From contig NC_092597.1 of NCBI RefSeq assembly GCF_047663525.1, positions 24,700,501 to 24,764,500 on the forward strand: a DNA stretch of 64,000 nt, in the 5' to 3' direction. Origin of the DNA: Anas platyrhynchos (taxonomy: Eukaryota; Chordata; Aves; Anseriformes; Anatidae). Shown here in pieces: positions 22,761 to 35,172 of this stretch; the stretch's first letter is position 1; every line of letters starts with the position of its first letter. Under the pieces are notes generated by a model, which saw only the letters and a program-made list of their open reading frames with translations, did not search any database and was not told the DNA's origin. A program made the position numbers and the translations under genes.

Positions 22761-25700
22761 CCTGGAGTGAAGATCTCACAAAGGTGGGAATAGCAGGGGC
22801 TGGGGAGATGATGCACGTGTCCGGGGGGTGCTGGGGCCGTGAGCCCCAGGTGGGAGCTACTGGTGACAACTGGGTGTGGGGGAAGAGGAGCAGCGGGCAG
22901 GGAGCACCCCGTGCCCAGTGCCCTGCCCGAGGCTCACACCCGGACACCGCTGGCCCTGCTGTGTCCCCAGCCCACGTGGCACCACGGGGGGACCTGAAGC
23001 TGTCTGTGCCCCCAGCACCACGACCAGCATGGAGGAGACAACCGGGGCTGACCCGCTCCAGCACCACGGGAGCACCAACACTAAGAAACGGGGAGTTTGG
23101 GGACACTTCTGTCTGCCCTGGGACAGGAGGGGCACGGGGTGGCCCTGCTGCAGGACCCCGCAGGGAGACCAGCACAAAATTCCTGCTCAGGGATTGGTGA
23201 CAAGGATGTGACCGAAACACCAAGAGCAGCAACATTAAACTGAAATATTTACTGACAGCGTTCTGTGTCCATACCTCTACATTTCTAATTCCCCCCGCTC
23301 GGCACACCGGTGATGTTGCCATACCCAGCTTCCATGGGGCTCACGCTACCCCCAGTGCTGTGCCAGGGCTTTTCTGCCCGGGTGGGCTTGGGGCAGCCCC
23401 GGCAGGGGTCTGGCCGCACACAGCCTGTTTCAGGTGTGCCTTACGTGCTGCTTTTTACCTGGCTCATCACCGGCTCCATGCATGTCCTTGAGGACTTCCA
23501 GGAGGCACCGTTTCTGCGGGCAAAATTAGCGCCAACGAGTAGGACTTAAACCAGCACCTAAAGTAAACCCAGCACCTTCCTGTGCTGCAGGAGCCGCGGC
23601 TCAGACAGGAATTTAATTTAATTGTACCCTTTAGGCTTCTGATCAAGTTTTTAAAAGATACAGCAAAATATAAAGCAATGCAAATTTGCAGAAAGCGTTG
23701 CATTTCTCATTGAACACAGCGGGGGGTGTGTAGTTAGAAAATGGAACATCCTTACAGAAATGTTAACCCTTCAAGGACGGCTGTGCTGCTGAGCTGCAGG
23801 CAGCTCTGCCTCTGGCACGGTGGCACCTGTGGCCCCCGGGGACAGCGCGGGTCCCTCCTCAGCTGTGGGGGCTGGCGGCCACTCCAGCAATCCCGTGCCC
23901 GGCCCCACTGCCCGCAGCACCCCGCAGCGCTGCGCCTTCTGTCCCCCGCAGGGAGACGGGCAGATGGACTGCCATTACGCATGCCTCCTTTCCCTAGGAA
24001 ACCTGGCGAAAAACCCCACAGAACACAAAAATAGGAAAGCGCTCTTCAAGGAAACAGGATCGAGAGCAAGAAACACGGAATGCGTCCAGGTCATCCCCGA
24101 CCATTTGTCCTAAAAAAACATCCTCACAGCCTGTGTGTTGGCTTTCTAGCCAGCTGAGACGGTCCCATCCTCAAAAAATAAAAAATAAAACACACACAAA
24201 ACCCACTGACTACAGCCAGAATATGAACAAATCAGCTGGGATGAAGCCCAGGCCTCAGCGCCAGGTGGAGCCCCAACGGAGCCCAGGGGATGCTGGTGGC
24301 TGGGGAGCGCAGCCCTGCGGGCAGAGCTGGCCAAAACCTGGCCCAAAGCTGGCTCCCTGCAGGCGGCCCCATCTCTGCACCTCCTCCCCACCATGCAGAA
24401 AGCCCTCCAGCAGGCAGGGCCCCCCTGTGATGCCTCCAGGTCTCACCTCTGCCAGGTGAGACACCTGCACAGTGCCAGCACGACCCCATGCCTTTTGGCA
24501 CCAACAACCTGCTTTCACAGGTAAAAATCAACCAGGATAAAGGCAGCCTGCAACCCCAGACACAGTCATGGCACATCACTGTGCTCAGAGCCCAAGAGCT
24601 CTGCTGCCTGCATCGAGCAGGGGACGCGAGCAGCCCCTGGCTCCTGTCTAACAGGGCACCTCGGGGCCCTGCACAGAGCGCGGTGCGTTCACGCGGGGAG
24701 CTGGGGAGGCTCGGCCGGCGTGAGAAATGCGTTCTGATTCAGCAGGAGCTGAGTGGCAATTCCAGCTGGCTGATCTCATTTTATTACAGATTACAGAGAT
24801 GTTCCCAGGAAGATGGGTTGTCAAATCTAATCTCATTATGCATTCCTGGTATGTTTGCCGCACGCCCTGCTGTAGCAGCACGCACGGTGCCAGCGCAGCC
24901 CAGCCGACAGCCCAGCCCTCAGAGCTAAGGGCACCAACAACTGTCGTGAAGCGGTCGATACACCCCAGGTGGGGAATGCAGCCCCTGGAAGTCCCTGCTG
25001 CCCCCTCGGGGGTGTACCACTGGCTACCTGGTGGGAGCAGCTACCGCAGACACCTCCTGCCAGGAGACGCAGACGTCGTGGCCATTTGCAGCATCTCAAA
25101 GTGACACCGAGCTGCTGCCTCGGCCTGCAGTCAGCTGCAATAAACCCCTCTGTCTGCAGCACGCCAGGCACTTCTTCCTCCCAGGCACCTGAGCGGGTGT
25201 CCCAGTGCTCTGCAGCCAGCCCAGCCCAGCCAGCAGCACTGCGCCGTGCCACTCACAGCCCCGCGGGTACCTGGAGAGGGGTCAGCAGCCACCGCTCCTG
25301 CTTTGAAGCTCACCGAGCTCAGCAGCATTATTCCACAAAAATCTGGGTCTTGGAAGGAGAGGGAGAAAACATAGCTCACGATTACATACACAAGAGGCAG
25401 AACATGTTACTTGCCTGGTTGCCACAGCACCCCCAGATCCGACCAGGCACCTCAGCAGCCTTTATTACCAGGCATTTCGGGAGTGACAGAGGCACCTAGG
25501 ACAAAGCTAAAGCAGTGATTTTAAGGTGGCTGGCTAGGAACAGGTCAACATCTCAACACTGCTCACCCTCCCGAGGGACATCTCTGTGCAAGCCCTTGGA
25601 TGTGCCAGGTACTGCACGAGTGCCTCCATCCAGGTTTTAAGCTCAGAGCAGATGGCAGCAGCCCTGCTCTTCCTGGGCACTGCTCAAGGAACCGCATTTG

Positions 25701-28700
25701 GAAACTCAGCCTCTGGCAGGCTCACAAACTCCCCAGCTTCCACCCACCCACTCCTCTCCAGCCTGCCCACACTGTGCTCCATGTGCCCTCCCATCCCATC
25801 TCTTTCTAATCAAGATCCACACAAGGAAGGTGTTCTGCTGGTGATCACCACGCTGATGTCCTAGGATGGGACGCTGTGCATAGGGCTGCTTCTGGCCTCC
25901 CACACGTGGCTTCCCCACCCTTCACAGCCATGAAGGAGCTCAAACCATGCTACTAGAGCAGCTAAACATGGGCATCCTCTGCCCACCAGGCAGCCAGCCC
26001 CAACACAGTCAGGCTGCCCCATGCTGCAGCCACAACCTGGTGCCCCCAGGATGCTCCCTGCAGCGGCAGGAGGTGATGCACAGGGAGCAGTCAGCTCAGG
26101 AGGACAGCCAGCCTCTGAGACAGCCTCCGGGTCTCAGCAGCAGCAAAAAATGCTCCCGAGGCAGGGGAAAGTGAGTGTGAAGCCAGGGGAGGCAGCACAG
26201 GGCTCTGCTCACTGTAGCAGACACAGAGCTGCTCAGCGCACTGGGATCCAGCACTGGGACCGCAGAGCCACCCACCCGCCGGACACCGGTGGTCTCGGAG
26301 GCACAGGTGCCCTCCTGCAGCTGGGGGATGCCTCTGCTCAGCACAGGGAGCTGCCAGCACAGAATCTGGCCACAGAGAGCCTGCTTGCCTCTCCCCAAAC
26401 TCCTCGCCCAGCTATTAATAGCTCCTCTATTTGGGGAACATTTTGGCTGGTACACTGCAGCTCCTGCCTGCATCTCATGAGCAAGCATCACGCACCAGCT
26501 GGCAGCTGCTGTGGGCACTGGCTCCCTCTGCAGAGCCGGCGGAGCAGGAGGGGCCCACGCTGACCCAGCAGCGCCCAGCAGCACCCACACACCCCCAGCA
26601 CCCGGCCCCAGTGCCCGCAGCCAGCCTCTTGGAGGGATTTGCTCTTTGGAACTCAAGCTGGGAGCTGCCTTCGGTGGCATCTCACTCCTGCCTGGAAGAG
26701 TTTGGTCCCCAGGCTGCAGTGAGGCTGTTTGCCATTGCTGCTCACATGTGGCTGCTGGACACGGGCCTGAGCCCCCCCCCAACACACACACACCCCCCGC
26801 CACACTGTGCGCACACCAGGAAAGCCCACGCTGCCTCTGAAGAGGCGCAAGGCTGGCTGGCTGCGTGGTGGGAGGCTGTCTTGGTTTGCTGTGCAGCTGG
26901 CTCCCATCGGCAGCTTAAAGGCCAAGCAGTTATAATTAACGGAGGCACTGGCACGCACACACGGATGGGGGCTCAGGCACAGCATCCCAAAACAGCCATC
27001 AGGGAGCAGCCCTGCCCCGGGCCGTGCCCACAGGAGCCCCCAGGCGAGGGCTGCACCCACCCAGCACATCCTTGGTCAGTCTCTGACTGTGGGGAAAGCT
27101 CCTGCCCTTCCCAGCCGAGGGGGACCGGCCAACAGCCCCTGCAGGCAGAGCACTCCGGAGGGGCAGTGGAAGCACAGCACGGTGCTCACTGCTTTGCAGG
27201 CAGCGGGGCAGCACACTGGTGCCACTCGCACTGGAGACGAGCGCCTGACCCACTTTCCAAGCCTGCCTCAATCCAGCACTGCTCTGCCAGGAAAGCGAGC
27301 GAGAGTTTAGGAGTGAGAACCAGCTCCTTCTCCTCCAAACACCTTCTCACCAAGGCTGCGCATTTCACTGCAGAGCAGCAAGGGAGAGCCGCCGGCGCTT
27401 TGGCACCAGCCCAGCAGGGCTCAGCCGCTCGCCTGCAGGACGGGCACAGAGGGGCACGTGGCACTAACAGAGCAGCGTGTACCCAGAGCAGGGAACAAAC
27501 CCCCAGGAAAACACCGCGGAGGAAATAACCAGCAACACTTTGCACCCTCCAAGCTGCACATTTCACCGACAGCACCCACGGGCTCACCTCACAAGCACCA
27601 ACGTGCAGCACTGGCTTGGGGCAGTAAAAAGTGGAGGGGCCCAAGCAGCCAAGCACTGGAGGCCCCCAACAAACAGCTCTGATCAGGAGAGCAATTTGGA
27701 GAGCCCAAGCCAAATCCCTGACTGCTTGGATGCTGCAGGCAGCGTGCCCTCAGGGCAGGCACAGCTCCCAGCCCTGCCATACACTGGGGGCTGTGCAGCA
27801 CCTCATCTCTGCCCCCCAAAAAGCAGGGGGTACCTGGCTGCATGCAGAGGACACTCCTCAAGCCCTAGGACCATGGAGCAGCCTCTCAAATTAATCAACA
27901 CCTCCCCCCAGCACCCTCTGATATATGACGGCTCTGGGTCATTAGTGCTGGGCAGCAGCATGTGTGGGGTCTGCCCAGCTGGCCCCGTGTGGCGTGAGTG
28001 CTGGAGCTGGGGGCCCTGCTCTGCCCCTTCCCTCTGGCACCCCCAGCAGGTTTCTGGGCACCCCCAGCAGGTCTCTGGGCACCCCCCTGCCTGAGGCTCT
28101 GCTGGTGCTGGGCCCATGGAGGTGGGCGCAGGCAGCACGGGGAATCAGCCCAACTCCTTCTGCCAGCAGCACCTCCTGCCTTCGCTTCGGGAACCAGCCC
28201 AAAACACCACAAAGCGGCCAAGCTTTCAGGACGAGGTACAGGAGGTAAAAGGGGCCATACAGAAACACCCTGCGTGGTGTGGGAAAATGCCTTGGCACTG
28301 CTGGGGCCGTGCTCTCCTCGTCACCTGGCTCTGACCACGCGTGGATTCCTGCTACAGCTGGCTCCAGAGCTCACATCTGCAGCACGCCGAGGAAATCTTC
28401 TCATCTCTCCTGACTTTGTGGGAAGGGACTTGTTTCCTCCCAAGCAGAGGAGAGATTCAGCACAAGCAAAGTGGAGGCAAACGGGCGGAAAAGCCCCGTG
28501 CTCTGCTCCCAGGGTGTCTGCAAAGCACAATTGTTCTGTGGCCAGTTGTGCTCATGAATAAACACAACCACTAACAGCGTGTTTTGCCTTTACCCATGGG
28601 GAAGCATTTTTGCAATTTCTTGCTCGAAACCCTCTAAATGCATCACTTCCCCGATTCCCCGTGGAGATGTTTCCACAAACAGGAACTGCGCTGCTGCTAC

Positions 28701-29099
28701 GTGTGAATACAACCTACTGAATTTTTTAAAAATCCCACCTCGCTCACCTTTTCAAGGCGAGTCGCAGTGGGGAGCCCTCGGCTCCTCTCACCGAGGCCTC
28801 ACTTTGCTGAAGCCTACGAACCGTTTTGTCTGCCCGCCCTGTCCTGGGAGCAGATCGCTGCCTCGCACCACGAAGGGAACAGGAGCTGCAGAAAATGCGT
28901 GAGGGGTCCGGTGGCACCGCTTTGGGGTGCACAGGGCAGGAGCTGGCCCCCAGAAGCCACCCCAGGGGGGCAGTGGGACGGGGACACCGCAGGGCTGGAG
29001 TAGGCAGGGGCCGTGTGCCCGTCATGGCCCTCCTGGTGCTGCCGTGCTTCTCCAGCATTGGCTCCGTGAACAGGCTGCTTCTGAGCTTGGCTCCGGTGC
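22761..29099. other. GC-rich non-coding interval with small tandem repeats
   Basis: Holds a poly-C/CA patch near 26780-26806 and the 21-bp tandem repeat at 28033-28090. The long ORFs around 26.4-27.5 kb on both strands overlap each other, lack known domains and follow base composition, so I do not call a gene. Confidence 0.5.
28033..28090. repeat. 21-bp tandem repeat, nearly three copies
   Basis: Copies of a unit TCTGGGCACCCCCAGCAGGT follow one another. The first lacks one G and the third diverges at its end. Confidence 0.85.
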
Positions 29100-29760
29100 A
29101 TTAAACAAGCAGCCTGAATTTGAAAATAACCAATCTGTCAGCCTCATTCCTGAGCGTTTTTTGGAAAACCCTGCAGGCAGGTGCAGGTGCCACATCAATA
29201 TGTCAGCGCTCTAATGACGAGTTCATAATATTTTCTGCTTGCATTCCGCTGTCTCCATGTATTAGCAAACAGGCTACTCCCAAACGCTGCTCTCTGGAGC
29301 CAGGGGTTGCAGATTTAATAACAAAATCATCGTTGTAAATCATTAGTTGGTGATTCAGCATGGAAATACCTCATTATCACTTAAGCATGTGCAGTATGTG
29401 ACTTATGAAAACCTCTGAATTATGACTAATTAAGCGCGGGCCGAAAAATATCCCAGATCAGAACTATCGTCGCCCACTGCAGGGAATTAAATATTTGAGG
29501 CCAGCAGAACTCCTGGACATCGGGAGGTAAATATATGCATAAGAGATTTTAATTGAAAAATACGTGGAGAGCAGAAGTGTGCTCAGAAAGCTTCTTCCAT
29601 GGCGAAGCGTTGGGATACTTAGCAACATCAACCCCTAATTAACAGAATTTTTAAATCCACAACATGCTAATTAATTTCTGTATTAATCACAAGAACTTTG
29701 AAAACTGGCAGATCCCAAACCTCTTTGAAACAAATCCGTTTTGCTTTGCAGCAGCCACCC
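29100..29760. other. AT-rich island dense in TAATTA motifs
   Basis: About 660 bp of low-GC sequence with TAATTA at 29427-29432, 29636-29641 and 29668-29673 and AATTAAATATTTGAGG near 29485. It is flanked by GC-rich DNA and has no gene-like frame. It is the longest homeodomain-motif-rich block in the interval. Confidence 0.45.
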
Positions 29761-30829
29761 CCCGAGCCGTGGGCGCTGCGGTGCAGACGGCGGGGCAGGA
29801 GCCGCAGGGGGGGCACGTCACAGCGTGGGGCTGCAGGGCCTGGCGCCGTGCCCACCTCGGCCACGCTCAAACTTTGGGTTTTTAACAAAAAAATATTTCA
29901 GTGCGTTGCCAGAGCAGAACCAAGGTGGTTTCCCAGACGTTTCCTGTGTCTCGTGCAGCAGCACTGCCAGCACATGCAGGTCGCTCCCCACCTGCACGGC
30001 TCGCCCCCCGCGCACAGCTCACCAGCCGGGGGCTCCTGCAGGCAGTGCCCGGTCCTTCCACCTCCGTGTGGGGCTGCAGGGTGTGGGGACACGGTGGGGA
30101 GGTGAAGGGCGAGGCAGGGTCGCAGGGCTGTGAGCTGGATGGGCCCCAGTCCCTGTGGCTCCTGGTCGCATCCCCAGGGCTGTCTCTTGCAGCCAGCAGG
30201 AAGCAGGGGGGCTGAACTGCCTCTGAGTGAGCCTCTCACGCTAAGAATGGGCCTAAAAATAAGCTTTTAATACACTCTTGCATCCTGTCAAGGCTTTAAA
30301 TAGCTGTTTGGAGCTCAAATTTTAAAAACTGTTGAGCTCAAATCATTTATGACAACTCGGGAGCCAAAAATAAATGGGGACGCGGGAAGAGGAGGAGCCG
30401 GTCCCCCACCGTAGCTGCAGAGGAGCGCGTGCTGTGGCTCTGCCGCCAGCTGCCTCCTGGCTGCAGCTGTGCCGGGGGTGGGCACGGGGCACCATGGGTG
30501 GGCATGGGGCACCATCGGTGTCCACGGGTGGACACTGCTGCAACAGGAGCAGCAGCCTCGCCAGCCCGAGCACACTCCTTGCAAGAGCTGCTCAAAGCCT
30601 CCCCATCGCCTCGCACTGCTTTTGCTCCATCGAGGAGCCGTGCCACACGAGGTTTATCCGGTGCTCCTGCAGACCGCAGGCAGAGCCCCCCGTGGGAAAT
30701 CCCCCGTGGAGCTGGCGGTGGGCAGCGGTGCCACCCAGCGCTGCGTGCAGCGAGGGGCCGCAGCCTGGGAGATCAGCCGTGTTTACCCTGCAGGGCAGAG
30801 GGTGGCAGGAATGCTCCTGACTAGTAAAT
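29761..30829. other. GC-rich non-coding spacer
   Basis: Contains an imperfect 20-bp direct repeat (GGTGGGCACGGGGCACCATG type) near 30477-30516 and a small AT-rich patch at 30240-30375. Nothing else is recognised. Confidence 0.5.
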
Positions 30830-31160
30830 TAAGTCAAAATGACACGCGAGGCAAGGAAGAAGTATATCCCTGAAATGCTAAGTCACCGGAGGGACAACAA
30901 GATTGCGTTGGGCTCTCATAATTGTGATCTATTGCAAAGACGTTCCCCTACCCTATAAAATGTTATCCCTGCTCTGAAACAGTTTGTAACAAGAAAAGCG
31001 CAGGGAACGCTTTCTTGTCTCGTTCTGCAAAGAAATAGATCTGTAGAACATCTTATGCATTTCCTATCCTTGTTATAAATAGGATGAGCTCTCTTGTAAA
31101 GAGACAAAAACGAACAGCCCACTACATCCCATTTAAAATAAATTACTGTCTAACATGCTA
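30830..31160. other. AT-rich island with a TGCTAAGTCA motif
   Basis: A low-GC block of about 330 bp with TAAATTAAGTC, ATGCTAAGTCACC and TTATAAATAGGATG. The TGCTAAGTCA word resembles a Maf/AP-1-type half site. It is a candidate regulatory element by composition only. Confidence 0.35.
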
Positions 31161-33939
31161 AGAAGCAGCTTTGACCCAGCGTGCTCGCTGGAAAATATGT
31201 CCTGCCTGCCAACCGAGCTGCGGACCGCAGGGAGATGCGCTTGGGACAGGGAAGGAGAGAGGAGCTACTGCTGTGCTGCTGCTACAGGGCAAAGGAATTT
31301 CCAAATCAACGCCTCGGGATGGCTGGGGAGTGCTGGTTGTGAACCAGCCACCCACGTGCTGGAGCTCGCACAGCCCTGGTTTCACCCCCGAGCCCCTTCC
31401 CAGCTGCGGTGCTCCCAGCGTGGGTCCCTGCCTGCACTGGTGAGGGGTCCTGAGTGTGCCACAGCCGCTCCCACCTCACCCTCTGCTCCCCAGCATCTGC
31501 TGGGAGGTGGCTGTGCTTTTAAGGAGAGGGATTTTGCCCATTTCTCGCAGCAATCTCAGTCTCGGTGGTCTCTGGGGAAGCAGCTCAGGCCTGGAGAAAT
31601 GTCTCTGAGCGAGCTATTTTAAACCAAACCGCAGCTTCCTGGGGCACGGGCACATGGGCACCCTGGCTCTGCAGCTGCTGGGGCGAGACCCAGGTGCAGC
31701 CCCGGTGCTGGGGACACATCCCTGGGTGCCACCAGGCCATTCGGGTGCAGGAGCCACCCCAGCAGCCCCTTACGGGCATCCTCAGCCGGTGCAGCCACCG
31801 GAGCCATCTCTGGGGGCAAGGGGACTCGGGGCCGGGAGCTCACGCCTGGTGGAAAACTTTCCCTCTGCTGCATTGTGATACCCAGCTCATCGCATCTTGG
31901 TTTCTGACAGATCACCCGGGGGCAGCGATGATTCCTCCGTTACACGGCGCAGACCTTCCCCGGTGAGCGTCGTGCGGGTCGGGTTGGGGCCCCGCTTGCC
32001 GCAGGCTGGCAGCTCCCCTCCCGCTGCCCGCGCCGCCCAGCGCGCTGGGCTGGAAGCAATCACTGCTCGCGGGCGTTCCAGAAATACTCTGCTCTCTTGT
32101 TCACTGAACTTTGATCTTTTATTCAATTTTCATTCCTCTGGAAAACTCGGAGACAAAAAGGATGCCCCGATGCTTTCAGCCGGGGAGGAGGGCTGTGAAC
32201 GATGACAGTGCTGGCTGCCTGTAAGAAATCACAAACAAGGCTGAGCAGGGAGGTGTTCCAGGAGCACAAGGCCAATTATTTCTTTTTTTTTTTTTTCTGA
32301 ACTTTGCAGGAACTGACATCTCTGCAGCCGCTGCTCTCTAGATAACAAGGGAAGCGAAATGTCTCCCCTCACCCCTCCCCGTGCTGACGGAGGGCAGCCC
32401 TCCTCTCCTGTGCGCTGTCATTAGCGGGAGGAAGCAGCGAGCTGCAGCTCCGCGCTCTCCTCCTAAAACAGCTGAGTAGGAGGTGATGGAAAAAACATGT
32501 TTTCCCAAATCCCTGGCACTTTCTGCTGCAGCACTTGGCTCTGGCTCCACCTGCATCTTGCCGCGTGCTTAGTGCGCTCCCTGGCAGCGCGGGGCCGGCC
32601 CAGCTCCGTTTTCTGCCTCGCGCACGCTCCCCGAGGTTGAGCGCAGCCGATGTGCAGGCTCCTGCACTGGTCCTCTGCACCAAGAGCAGGGATTTAAATA
32701 ACACCGGAAAACCTTTTTTGTGGGTTTCTCTGTAAGGAGCCCAAGCAAGGCTGCTTGGCAGGGCTGTGTGTCCTGCACCGGGGCTGCCAGCTCACCGAAA
32801 CCTCAGGCTCATGCCACGCCGCAGAAAATCCCCAGCTGCGTTTAATCAGCATTTTCCTTGGTCGGACTGGAAACCTTTCAGAAGCGCAGCTTTGTTCCTG
32901 CTTATTTATGTTGAATTGCTTTTAGGGGGCTAATTCCCAAACAGATGCCTACGCAGGTGCACGCCAGCAGAGTGTGGGCTTTATGGGCCAAGGCTGGACG
33001 TGCAGTCAGGGGAAGGACGTGGTTTGCTGCCTGCTGCAGGAGGAGGCAATAAGGGAGCTGATGCTGAGAAGGGCAGAAATGGTTTGGGCAACCCAGTCAC
33101 TCGTAAAAGCCAAGGAGAAGCAGTGGGGTTCTCTGCTCCAGGGAGTGGGCTGGCAGTGGGGGGCTGCGTGCGAGGTGCTCCTGGGCCCCAGGGCAGCTCA
33201 GTGCCCGCAGCAGGGCCAGCACAGGGCAGGGCACAGCTCTTCTGCCCTGCTGCAGGAGGGGTCTCTGCCGGGCCCAGGCAGCCCCAGGAGCGCACTTGGA
33301 GGCTGGAGCAGCCCTGGCAGCATCTGCTTGGCACCCGCAGCGGGTCCTCTCCCTGGGTGCTGCTGTCACTGCGCTGCACCCACAGGTGTGGGTGACCTGC
33401 AGGAGCACCAGGGCACAGCAGGGGCCATCCCTGTCAGACCCACAACGGGGCACGTCGGGCTGAATCGTGCTCTGGCACAGAGGCAGTGAGCAGCACAGCT
33501 GTGCCCTGGCTGGGCCCTGCACAACTGCCCGCAAAGTTTCACTGCTTCAGGCGCGGTTTAGCAGTTACAGAAAGAAGAAGCCGCAGCCCCCAGGGAGGTT
33601 TCCCCAGGTGGCACCATGGCACCAGCACCTCTGCTGTGCCACACAGCTGGTGGTGGGGGTGGTGGGGGGAACCGGCAGCCCCCCTGCCCTGCACCGACCA
33701 GAGGTGCCTTGTGGGCAGCAGCAGGGGGACATGGGAGGGAAGAGTTGTGTGAGCTGAGTGCTCTGGGGAAACAACTTCTTAGAAAGCAAAGAGCAAAATC
33801 AGGTGCGACTCCTCACCTTGCACTGCTGCCGGGCAGGGGGGGACACTCAGCTGCCCAGAGGACCCGGCCCTCCAGCAGCAGCAGAGCCGTGAGCTGTGCT
33901 CTGCACCCAGCCTCTGGCTTTGGGTGCTTTACCAAAGCG
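31161..33939. other. Non-coding interval, mixed composition
   Basis: GC-rich except for patches at 32080-32160 and 32270-32300 (T run) and 32690-32720. No family-like translation is visible on either strand and I see nothing further. Confidence 0.5.
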
Positions 33940-34190
33940 CCTCCGTGCAGAAGCGACACTGAAAACAATTTTGCATACAGCCCTTTCAATTACTGATCTC
34001 AAATATTAAAAGGATGTATCCCACAACAGCAGAACAATGTGGATGTGAAAATGAAACTTAATAATGAATAATTTGCTCTCTAGGGGAAAAAAATGCCAAC
34101 TGGAAGTACATTGTACTTGCAGTCATGTCATTACAGATGTAGTAATTTTGTAGTTCTTACCAACCTCTCATGAAAACAGCACTCCTGGAG
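33940..34190. other. AT-rich island, candidate conserved non-coding element
   Basis: About 250 bp with AATATTAAAAGGATG, CTTAATAATGAATAATTTGC and TAGTAATTTTG. Both flanks are GC-rich. It is called from composition. Confidence 0.35.
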
Positions 34191-35136
34191 CACCTCAGAG
34201 CGAACTCCCCGAGCCCTCCCAGCGCAGCGCCCGCGGTGCCGCAGCCCCCTGCTCAGAGTGCTGCCAGAACGGGATCGGGGATCCAGAACGGTAAATTGGA
34301 TGTAAAGGCGTCAACAGGAGCAGAGAGGAAACAATGATCTGGGAGCAGCACACAGAGCCAAACCTCGGGAAGGCGAGCGTGGAGGTGTGAACAGCAGCTG
34401 AAAGGAGGCAGCAACCTGGGAACGGCACAGCAGAGCAGGCTTTGTGGACTGGTAAGAACTGAACAAATTCTTGGCTTTTGCCTGTTTTTTTTTTTTTGTC
34501 CTTTTTTTTTTTTTATTATTTTTTTTATTTTATTTTTATTTTTCTCTTCCCTGCACCACGGTATTGCGACTCCCTGCAGGTTCAGCGGGGGGAGCAGAGG
34601 CAGACCCAGGGGAGCCCCTGCAGGGCCCGGGTCCCAGGGAGCAGTTCTGGGATCTCAGCGGTGCTGCGGAGGGGTGGGCAGCAGCCCCTGGCAGCAGGCA
34701 CGGTGTGTGCCAGCCCTGCTGTGTGTGCTCCACGGCAGATGGGCAGGACGGGTGCCTGCCCCGCCGGGGAGTTCCTCTAGGTGGTTTGCACACCAAAAGG
34801 AGCACCCAGAGAGCTGGGACACCCGCACAGGGACTGAGAAGGGGCCTGAGACAGGAAACCTGTTTTCTTGGGCTTTTTTTTTTTTTTTTTTTTTTTTAAG
34901 GAGAAATGCTGCAATGTGCCCACACGTGTGGGCACGGAGCCGTGGAGGCAGCACAAGGGGGTTGCCAGCTGGGCTCCTCGGCGTACACAGGAGCCCCGTC
35001 AAACCCTTCAACATCCCACAGGGGCTGGGGCCGGTGCCCCCTGGGGCAGAGCCGAGGGTCTTGCCCCATCTCGCTGCACATGGAGCCGGCCACAGCTGCT
35101 GCTGCAGGTGACATCCAGTGGCCACGGGCTGCTGCT

Positions 35137-35172
35137 GCAGCCCTCGGTGCAGCCCTCGGTGCAGCCCTCGGT
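35137..35172. repeat. 12-bp tandem repeat, three perfect copies
   Basis: Three exact copies of GCAGCCCTCGGT are followed by a degenerate fourth start. It is a short GC-rich array in non-coding DNA. Confidence 0.9.

Noticed and set aside
23057-23076. Partial RE1/REST site TCCAGCACCACGG
   Set aside because: The left half fits well, but the right half is one base short and mismatched, so binding is unlikely.
26431-27528. 365-residue ORF in the intergenic region
   Set aside because: It overlaps similarly long frames on the other strand and has no domain, signal peptide or splice context. It looks compositional.
34471-34899. ORF beginning with a Phe/Leu-rich hydrophobic stretch
   Set aside because: The hydrophobic part is translated T-rich low-complexity DNA and the rest has no family resemblance.
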